From assembly GCF_019218295.1 (NCBI RefSeq), contig NZ_JAHUZF010000006.1:620001-684000 (forward strand): 64,000 bases of DNA. The letters run 5' to 3'. Shown in pieces: positions 57,843 to 64,000 of this stretch; the stretch's first letter is position 1, and every line of letters begins with the position of its first letter. A program made the translations under genes and the position numbers. The notes under the pieces were generated by a model. The model ran no database searches. It had not been told where the DNA came from and saw only the letters and a list, made by a program, of their open reading frames with translations. This DNA comes from Maritimibacter sp. DP1N21-5 (GTDB taxonomy: Bacteria; Pseudomonadota; Alphaproteobacteria; Rhodobacterales; Rhodobacteraceae).

Positions 57843-58646
57843 TTACGCGGCGAGATTGACCCATATCGGTACGTGGTCCGAGGGTTTGTCGCGGCCCCGC
57901 ACCGCCTTGTCGATCTGGCAGTCAGTCAGAAGATCGGCGCATTGCGGCGACAGCAGGAAATGGTCGATCCGGATACCGTCGTTTCGCTGCCAGGCACCAC
58001 GCTGGAAATCCCAGAAGGTGAACTGCTCGGCCGACTGATTGCGCGCGCGGAAGGCATCGGTGAGGCCCAGATTGCACAGCCGCCAGAACGCGCCCCGGCT
58101 TTCGGGCTGAAAGAGCGCGTCGTCGCGCCAGTTCTCGGGGTGGCGCGCGTCGATCCCCTGCGGGATGACGTTGTAGTCCCCGGCCATTAGAAAGGGCTGT
58201 TCGAGCGCGAGCAATTCCTTCGCGCGCGCCTCGAGCCGTTCCATCCACCGCAGCTTGTAGGCGAATTTCTCGTCGCCGACGGGATTGCCGTTGGGCAGGT
58301 AGAGCCCGCAGATGCGCACCGCCGCCGTGTCGCCCATCACGGTCGCCTCGATATAGCGCGCCTGTTCGTCGTCCTCGCCGTCGCGCCCGGTGCCCGTCCC
58401 ACCCGGCAGGCCCCGCGTGACGTCCTCGAGCGGGCGTTTCGACAGTAACGCCACGCCATTGAACGCCTTCTGGCCATGTGTCTCGACGTTGTAGCCTAGG
58501 TCTTCGAAGGCCTCTCTGGGGAAATTCTCGTCGACGGATTTGATTTCCTGAAAGATCACGACGTCCGGATCGGCCTCCTTGAGCCACTCGGTCACGGCGG
58601 GCAGGCGGGCCTTGACCCCGTTGATGTTGAAGCTCGCGATTTTCAT
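57843..58646 (-). CDS. xthA: Exodeoxyribonuclease III
   Basis: 267 aa AP endonuclease/3'-exonuclease of base excision repair. It has ASFNINGVKARL, VIFQEIKS, GDYNVIPQGIDA and DHFLLSP...SDHVPIW. AGGAG six bases ahead supports the ATG at 58646; the longer open frame is not family sequence. It is followed by the nucleoside hydrolase gene. Confidence 0.93.
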   Translation of the reverse strand: MKIASFNINGVKARLPAVTEWLKEADPDVVIFQEIKSVDENFPREAFEDLGYNVETHGQKAFNGVALLSKRPLEDVTRGLPGGTGTGRDGEDDEQARYIEATVMGDTAAVRICGLYLPNGNPVGDEKFAYKLRWMERLEARAKELLALEQPFLMAGDYNVIPQGIDARHPENWRDDALFQPESRGAFWRLCNLGLTDAFRARNQSAEQFTFWDFQRGAWQRNDGIRIDHFLLSPQCADLLTDCQIDKAVRGRDKPSDHVPIWVNLAA

Positions 58647-58692
58647 GGGTGCTCCTGTCGTTGAGGGCAGAGTAGCGGCGCGCGCAGCGGGG

Positions 58693-59877
58693 TTAAAGCG
58701 CCAAACCACGCGCGATGGTGGTCCCGGCGGCATGGGCCGACGACCACGCCCATTGAAAGTTGTAGCCACCGAGCCATCCAGTTACGTCGACCGCCTCACC
58801 GATCACGTAAAGGCCGGGCAGGTGCTTGGACATCATGGTCTTGGACGAGAGCCCCTCCGTGGAAATACCCCCCAACGTGACCTCTGCCGTGCGGTAGCCC
58901 TCGGACCCCGTGGGCGTCAGCACCCAGTCGCGCAGGGCGGCATCCAACGCCTTCAATCGCTCGTCCGATTGATCGGCAAGGTTGCCGGCCAGGCCAAGCT
59001 CCGGTGCGAGGTGTTCGACCAGCCGGGCCGGGAGGTGCCGCGCCAGTTCCGTTGTCAGCGCCCGGCGACCCTCGTGCTGCCGCTGATCGCGCAGGACTTC
59101 GTAGAGGTCGGTGTCGGGGATGAGGTCGATGTGCACCGCCTCGCCCTCGCGCCAGTAGGACGAGATCTGAAGGATCGCGGGACCGGACATGCCGCGATGC
59201 GTGAAGAGCACCGACTCGGCGAAGGACGCCGCTTCGTTCCACACGGTCGCGCGCGCCGCCGTGCCCGAGATCGGCGCGAAGCGGTCTCCGAAGGTGAAGG
59301 GCACGAGGGCAGGGCGCGTCTCGACAATCTCATGCCCGAACCTCGTGGCGAGGTCATAGGCAAGGCCCGTCGCGCCCATCTTGGGGATCGACTTGCCGCC
59401 GGTGGCGAGGACAAGGTTGTCGCAAGTGTAATCGCCGCGCGACGTCGCCACGGTGAAGCGGCCATCCGCATGGGTCACGCTTGTGATCTTTGTGTCCAGC
59501 TGGACCACGGCACCGGCCTTCGCCGCCTCGGTCATCAGCAAGTTGACGATCTGCGTGGACCTGTCGTCGCAGAAAAGCTGTCCCAGGGTTTTCTCGTGCC
59601 AGGCGATGCCATGACGTGCCACGAGGTCGATGAAATCCCATTGCGTGTAACGCGCCAGCGCGGATTTGTGGAAATGCTTGTTCTGGCTCAGGAAGTTGAA
59701 CGGGGTCACGTCCAGGTTCGTGAAATTGCACCGCCCGCCACCGGAAATCCGCACCTTCTCGGCGGGCTTCGCGGCATGGTCGATGACCAGCGTATCGCCC
59801 CCGGAATTGGCGGCACAGAACAGTCCCGCCGCGCCTGCGCCAAGGATGATCGTGCGGTGATGGTGCGGTTTCGCCAT
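58693..59877 (-). CDS. HI0933/YhiN-family FAD-dependent oxidoreductase
   Basis: 394 aa flavoprotein with the FAD motif GAGAAGLFCA near the N-terminus, GGGRCNFTN, and ATGGKSIPKMGATG. The C-terminal GLYVIGEAVDVTGWLGGYNFQWAWSS closes the FAD site. The family substrate is uncertain. It lies 46 bases upstream of exonuclease III on the same strand. Confidence 0.88.
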   Translation of the reverse strand: MAKPHHHRTIILGAGAAGLFCAANSGGDTLVIDHAAKPAEKVRISGGGRCNFTNLDVTPFNFLSQNKHFHKSALARYTQWDFIDLVARHGIAWHEKTLGQLFCDDRSTQIVNLLMTEAAKAGAVVQLDTKITSVTHADGRFTVATSRGDYTCDNLVLATGGKSIPKMGATGLAYDLATRFGHEIVETRPALVPFTFGDRFAPISGTAARATVWNEAASFAESVLFTHRGMSGPAILQISSYWREGEAVHIDLIPDTDLYEVLRDQRQHEGRRALTTELARHLPARLVEHLAPELGLAGNLADQSDERLKALDAALRDWVLTPTGSEGYRTAEVTLGGISTEGLSSKTMMSKHLPGLYVIGEAVDVTGWLGGYNFQWAWSSAHAAGTTIARGLAL

Positions 59878-59931
59878 CGCGTTCAGACCGGGGGAAGGGC
59901 GCGCTGGACCAATGCCATGCGCCCCATTCCC

Positions 59932-61182
59932 TTAGCCCAGCGTGACCAGCGCGTGACGCTTCTTGCCCGCCGACAGCTTGATCGGCTCCGCGAGATCCGC
60001 CTGCGTGATCATCAGCCCACCGTCGGTCACATCGGCGTCGTTCAGCTTGGCACCCTTGTCGGCGATGAGGCGTTTGGCCTCCTTGCCCGTAGCGGCAAGC
60101 CCCGAGCGCGTGATCAGCTGAACAATGGAAATCCCTTCGCCCACTTCCTCCGCCGTTATGACGAGCGTCGGCAGATCGTCCCCGACACCTCCCTTCTCGA
60201 ACACTTCGCGCGCGGTGGCCTCCGCCGCCTTGGCCGCCTCGGCCCCGTGGCAAAGCGTCGTCACTTCATTGGCCAGCACGATCTTGGCATCGTTGATCTG
60301 GTTGCCCGGCAGAGCCGCAAGCCGCTCGCATTCCTCGACCGGAAGCTCGGTGTAGAGTTTGAGGAACCGGCCCACGTCCGCATCCGTCGTGTTGCGCCAG
60401 AACTGCCAGAATTCGTAGGGCGACAACATATCGGCATTGAGCCACATGGCCCCGCCTTGGCTCTTGCCCATCTTCTTGCCATCCGACGTGGTCAGCAGCG
60501 GCGAGGTCAGGCCATAGATCTCGTGATCCAGCACCCGCCGCGTGAGGTCGATCCCGTTGACGATGTTGCCCCACTGGTCCGACCCGCCCATCTGCAAGAC
60601 GCAGCCGTAGCGGCGGTTCAGTTCAAGGAAGTCATAGGCCTGCAGGATCATGTAGTTGAATTCTAGGAACGACAGCGACTGCTCGCGGTCGAGGCGTGAT
60701 TTCACGCTCTCGAAGGACAGCATCCGGTTCACGCTGAAATGCCGCCCGATGTCGCGCAGGAACTCGAGGTAATTCAGGTCGTCGAGCCATTCGGCGTTGT
60801 TGAGCATCAAGGCGTCAGTCGGCGCTTCACCGTAAGTCAGGTATTTCGCAAACACCTGCTTCATCCCGGCGATATTCGCGTCGATCTGCTCCGGTCCCAG
60901 CAGGGGCCGCTCGTCCGACCGGAAACTCGGGTCGCCCACTTTCGTGGTGCCCCCGCCCATCAGGGTGATCGGCTTGTGCCCGGTTTTCTGCAACCAACGC
61001 AGCATCATGATGTTGAGCAGATGGCCCACGTGCAGCGACTTGGCCGTCGCGTCATAACCGATATAGGCGGTCACCACCCCGTTCACCAAAGCCTCGTCGA
61101 GCGCCTGATAATCGGTGCAGTCGGCCAGGTAGCCGCGCTCGATCATCACACGCATGAAGTCCGATTTCGGATGGTAGGTCAT
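59932..61182 (-). CDS. tyrS: Tyrosine--tRNA ligase
   Basis: 416 aa class I synthetase. The HIGH motif is HVGH in [15 protein letters not shown]; the KMSKS motif is KMGKS. A C-terminal S4-like domain begins around 350. The ATG at 61182 gives the family N-terminus MTYHPKSDF; an ATG five codons earlier exists. It is divergent from anmK by 67 bases. Confidence 0.94.
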   Translation of the reverse strand: MTYHPKSDFMRVMIERGYLADCTDYQALDEALVNGVVTAYIGYDATAKSLHVGHLLNIMMLRWLQKTGHKPITLMGGGTTKVGDPSFRSDERPLLGPEQIDANIAGMKQVFAKYLTYGEAPTDALMLNNAEWLDDLNYLEFLRDIGRHFSVNRMLSFESVKSRLDREQSLSFLEFNYMILQAYDFLELNRRYGCVLQMGGSDQWGNIVNGIDLTRRVLDHEIYGLTSPLLTTSDGKKMGKSQGGAMWLNADMLSPYEFWQFWRNTTDADVGRFLKLYTELPVEECERLAALPGNQINDAKIVLANEVTTLCHGAEAAKAAEATAREVFEKGGVGDDLPTLVITAEEVGEGISIVQLITRSGLAATGKEAKRLIADKGAKLNDADVTDGGLMITQADLAEPIKLSAGKKRHALVTLG

Positions 61183-61196
61183 GGGCAATCCGTCCA

Positions 61197-61225
61197 TTGT
61201 CTGGCGTTCGAGGGCTTTCTATAAG
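61197..61225 (+). promoter_or_regulatory. Housekeeping promoter candidate for anmK
   Basis: TTGTCT at 61197-61202, 17 bases, TATAAG at 61220-61225, ending 24 bases before the anmK ATG. Confidence 0.5.
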
Positions 61226-61249
61226 CCGCAAGAGGGCAGAGGAAAAGCC

Positions 61250-62350
61250 ATGAAGACAAAGGGTCCGATCTGGGCGCTGGGCGCAATGTCCGGCACGTCG
61301 CTCGACGGCGTCGATGCGGCGATGCTGCAGACCGATGGACAGCGGGTCTTCGCCTTCGGCGACAGCGTCTATCAGGCCTACTCCGACAACGAAGCCTCGG
61401 TGCTGCGCGCTGCCCTCGGCCACTGGCCCGGCGAAGAGGGCGTCGCGGCCGCAGCCGAGGTCACCCTGAGCGCCCACCGCAATCTCCTTGCACGCTTCGA
61501 CGGCGTCGACCTTGTGGGGTTCCACGGACAGACCCTCACCCATGATCCGCGCGGCAAAGGCACCCATCAGGCCGGCGACGGGCAGGCGCTCGCCGATGCC
61601 CTGAACCGACCCGTGGTCTGGGATTTCCGTTCCGCCGATGTGGCGCTCGGGGGCGAGGGCGCGCCGCTCGCCCCTTTCTACCACTTCGCCCTGGCCAAAT
61701 GGATCGGCGCGCGCGAACCGCTCGCTTTCCTGAACCTCGGCGGTGTGGGGAACATCACTTGGATCGAGCCGAAACATGAACGGCCCGAAGATGACGGGGC
61801 GCTCCTGGCCTTCGACACCGGTCCGGCCAATGCGCCGATCAACGACCTCCTCCAGACCCGCCTGCGCCAGCCCTTCGACAAGGATGGCGCTCTCGCGATC
61901 AGGGGCACATCTGACGAACGCATCGTCGCCCGGTTCCTCGACCATCCCTATTTCCTGCGCATACCGCCCAAGTCCCTCGACCGCGACACCTTCGTAGGCC
62001 TTCTGGCCTCCGTCGCGGATCTTCCGGATGCCGATGCGGCTGCAACGCTCACCGCCTGCGCCGCCGGGGCCGTCGCCCGTGGCATGGAGCATTGCCCAAG
62101 CCCGCCCGAGCGTGTGCTCGTCTGCGGAGGAGGGCGCCGGAACCCGGCGCTCATGGCGGAACTCACGAAGCGCCTCGACCGGCCCGTCGTGCCGGTTGAA
62201 ACGGTCGGCCTCGACGGTGACATGCTCGAAGCCCAGGCCTTTGCCTTCCTTGCCGTCCGCGTCGCGCGCGGCCTGCCGACCTCTTGCCCCGCGACAACCG
62301 GCGTCGCGGCTAATGTGGGCGGCGGCATCCTCAGCCAACCGCGTCCCTAG
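61250..62350 (+). CDS. anmK: Anhydro-N-acetylmuramic acid kinase
   Basis: 366 aa kinase that hydrolyses and phosphorylates anhydro-MurNAc from recycled peptidoglycan. It has the N-terminal [20 protein letters not shown]-like [11 protein letters not shown] and GGVGNITWI. The ATG at 61250 follows AGAGGAAAA. It is followed by the hairpin pair at 62381-62428 and convergent rsmA. Confidence 0.93.
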   Translation: MKTKGPIWALGAMSGTSLDGVDAAMLQTDGQRVFAFGDSVYQAYSDNEASVLRAALGHWPGEEGVAAAAEVTLSAHRNLLARFDGVDLVGFHGQTLTHDPRGKGTHQAGDGQALADALNRPVVWDFRSADVALGGEGAPLAPFYHFALAKWIGAREPLAFLNLGGVGNITWIEPKHERPEDDGALLAFDTGPANAPINDLLQTRLRQPFDKDGALAIRGTSDERIVARFLDHPYFLRIPPKSLDRDTFVGLLASVADLPDADAAATLTACAAGAVARGMEHCPSPPERVLVCGGGRRNPALMAELTKRLDRPVVPVETVGLDGDMLEAQAFAFLAVRVARGLPTSCPATTGVAANVGGGILSQPRP

Positions 62351-62380
62351 CTTCTCTGGTCCATAAGTATCCTGGGGGGT

Positions 62381-62428
62381 TTGGGGGGCTAGCCCCCCAA
62401 CACGGTCGGATTTCGGCGCAGCCGAAAT
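62381..62428. repeat. Two adjacent perfect inverted repeats, likely bidirectional terminator
   Basis: TTGGGGGG/CCCCCCAA at 62381-62400 is a 20-base palindrome with a CTAG centre. ATTTCGGC/GCCGAAAT at 62410-62428 has a three-base loop. The pair sits between convergent anmK and rsmA. It could be a terminator, or a member of a dispersed intergenic repeat family; the latter needs genome data. Confidence 0.65.
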
Positions 62429-62441
62429 TCGAAGCCGGACC

Positions 62442-63284
62442 TCAGCGCGCCGCCACCAACCGCGCCAAGGCACAGAACGGTTCCAGACCGATTTCCTCGG
62501 CCCGGGCCGTCGGCTTGATCCCGGCCTCTTCCAGAAGCCCCTCGACGTCACCGCCCAGCCCCTTCAACGACGCGCGCAGCATCTTGCGCCGTTGCTGAAA
62601 TGCCATCGCCGTCACGCGCGACAGAACACCCGCATCCGCCGGGAACCGTGGCTCGGGCAGGGCGACGAGGTGCACCACCGCCGAATGCACCTTGGGTGGT
62701 GGCGTGAAGGCCTCCGGCGGCAATTCCATCACGATCCGGGCGTCGGTGCGCCACTGCGACAGGATCGCCAGACGGCCGTAGGTCTTGGACCCCGGCGTGG
62801 CCACGATCCGGTTCGCGACCTCGCGCTGGAACATGAGCGTGAGGCTCTCCCAGGCAGGGGGCCAGACCTTGGGCGTGAGCCATCGGGTCAGAAGCTCGGT
62901 CCCCACGTTGTAGGGCAGGTTCGCCACGATCCGGATCGGTGGCGTGAGATGGGCCAGCGGGTCGATCTCGAGCGCGTCGGCGTTCACGACCTCGAGCCGG
63001 CCGGGGTAATGCGCGGCGATTTCTGCAAGTGCACCCATCGCGCGCGCGTCTTTCTCCACCGCGAGCACCTTGCGCGCCCCTTCCGCGAGCAGCCCGCGCG
63101 TGAGCCCGCCCGGCCCGGGGCCGACCTCCAGCACATCGCAGGCAGAGAGGTCTCCCGCCTGTCGCGCGATCTTGGCGGTCAGGTTCAGGTCGAGCAGGAA
63201 GTTCTGGCCGAGCGACTTCTTCGCGGTAAGCTCATGAGCCGCGATCACCTGCCTGAGCGGGGGCAGCCCGTCGAGCGCCGTCAT
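62442..63284 (-). CDS. rsmA: 16S rRNA (adenine-N6,N6)-dimethyltransferase RsmA
   Basis: 280 aa SAM-dependent enzyme that dimethylates two adjacent adenines near the 3' end of 16S rRNA, a ribosome-assembly step. It has [11 protein letters not shown], the SAM motif [16 protein letters not shown], and [14 protein letters not shown], the catalytic NLPY. It overlaps the pdxA stop by 4 bases (ATGA). The gene is also called ksgA. Confidence 0.95.
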   Translation of the reverse strand: MTALDGLPPLRQVIAAHELTAKKSLGQNFLLDLNLTAKIARQAGDLSACDVLEVGPGPGGLTRGLLAEGARKVLAVEKDARAMGALAEIAAHYPGRLEVVNADALEIDPLAHLTPPIRIVANLPYNVGTELLTRWLTPKVWPPAWESLTLMFQREVANRIVATPGSKTYGRLAILSQWRTDARIVMELPPEAFTPPPKVHSAVVHLVALPEPRFPADAGVLSRVTAMAFQQRRKMLRASLKGLGGDVEGLLEEAGIKPTARAEEIGLEPFCALARLVAAR

Positions 63285-64000
63285 GACGCGGCCTTGGCGG
63301 ACATGTCGCGCGCCATGCGCAACGCGGCCATGAAGCTCGTCGGGTCGGCGCGTCCGGTGCCCGCGATGTCGAAGGCCGTGCCATGATCGGGCGATGTGCG
63401 CACGAAGGGCAGTCCGAGCGTCACGTTGACCCCGCCCGCGAAGTCGATGGTCTTGATCGGCACGAGGGCCTGGTCGTGATACATGCAGATCGCCACGTCA
63501 TAGCCTTCCCGCGCCTTCGCGTGGAACATGGTGTCGGCGGGCAATGGGCCGACGAGCGCAAGCCCTTCGGCGCGAAGATCGGCGATGAGCGGCGCGATCA
63601 TCTCGATCTCCTCGCGTCCCATCGCCCCGCCTTCGCCGGCATGCGGGTTGAGCCCGGCAATCGCGATGCGGGGATTGCGGAAGCCCTGTTCGCGAAGCGC
63701 CGCATGCGTGATCCTGATCGTCGTGGCGAGGCCCTGCCGCGTCAACGCCGATGGCACTTCGGCCAGCGGGATGTGGATCGTCGCGGGCACCACGCGAAGC
63801 TCGGGACAGGCCAGCATCATCACCACGTCGTCGACCCCGGCGAGATGGGCGAGATATTCGGTATGGCCCGGAAAGGTGAAGCCGGCGCCGTCCTTCAGCG
63901 CCTTCTTGTGGATCGGGGCCGTGACGAGCGCTGAAGCCGCGCCCGACAAAGCGAGGGTCACGCCTTCGCGGATCGCGTCGATCACATGCCGGGCATGGGG
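63281..64000 (-). CDS. pdxA: 4-hydroxythreonine-4-phosphate dehydrogenase, 5' end missing
   Basis: The last 239 residues of PdxA, which oxidises 4-phosphohydroxythreonine in pyridoxal phosphate synthesis. The frame is open to the window edge; residues [29 protein letters not shown] and [12 protein letters not shown] are conserved. The GTG at 63985 is internal and not the start. It overlaps rsmA by 4 bases; the pdxA-rsmA order is common. Confidence 0.93.
   Translation of the reverse strand, partial: PHARHVIDAIREGVTLALSGAASALVTAPIHKKALKDGAGFTFPGHTEYLAHLAGVDDVVMMLACPELRVVPATIHIPLAEVPSALTRQGLATTIRITHAALREQGFRNPRIAIAGLNPHAGEGGAMGREEIEMIAPLIADLRAEGLALVGPLPADTMFHAKAREGYDVAICMYHDQALVPIKTIDFAGGVNVTLGLPFVRTSPDHGTAFDIAGTGRADPTSFMAALRMARDMSAKAAS

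Overview
The window reads as a chromosomal segment of a GC-rich alphaproteobacterium, most likely a Rhodobacteraceae (Roseobacter-group) member. The evidence is the nuo operon layout with extra genes scattered between subunits, the nuoN-birA-coaX-RNase J order, the tatABC and yajC-secDF clusters, and protein sequences that look typical of that family. I see no rRNA, tRNA, CRISPR array, prophage or insertion sequence. Coding density is very high. The only stretch above 300 bases without a gene on the main strand is 12519-12994, and it carries a small gene on the opposite strand.

Layout. 1-4648: the 3' part of a leucine-degradation (liu) operon: biotin carboxylase subunit, a GST-like protein, HMG-CoA lyase, methylglutaconyl-CoA hydratase and a small membrane protein, all overlapping by a few bases. 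4745-27933: one long plus-strand run with the 14 subunits of respiratory complex I (nuoA-N), interrupted by about ten non-subunit genes (sulfotransferase, HhH-domain membrane protein, small membrane protein, lipoprotein, DUF4259 protein, CMD-family protein, two paralogous secreted Cys proteins), then birA, coaX and RNase J. 27940-38283: mixed small transcription units (HD hydrolase, DEAD-box helicase, OsmC protein, release factor 3, small stress-like protein, lipoprotein, Hint-domain protein, SDR, universal stress protein, orphan ABC ATPase). 38369-41194: tatABC plus a DUF815 ATPase. 41348-48690: fatty acid desaturase, serS, yajC-secD-secF, a DUF4180 protein and enolase. 48782-58646: transporters and scattered enzymes (GNAT, DUF1697, PhzF, Na+/H+ antiporter, EEP nuclease, SelO, nucleoside hydrolase, exonuclease III). 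58693-64000: flavoprotein, tyrS, anmK, rsmA and the 3' part of pdxA.

The most interesting signals are these. (1) Three sites of the form GGAAC-N16/17-CGTT sit 23-32 bases upstream of three small stress-like genes (64-aa, OsmC, 90-aa). This matches the alphaproteobacterial EcfG general-stress promoter and suggests a shared regulon. (2) One of these sites drives a 64-aa gene lying antisense in the middle of the nuo operon. (3) NuoE carries a long Ala/Lys-rich tail ending in a helix-hairpin-helix-like domain that is duplicated in the next gene, a two-TM protein with an internal 22-residue repeat. (4) Two tandem secreted four-cysteine paralogues lie between nuoJ and nuoK. (5) A PAPS-type sulfotransferase is embedded between nuoC and nuoD.

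Start codons were chosen from Shine-Dalgarno spacing and family length. Promoters and terminators were read by eye and are unverified.
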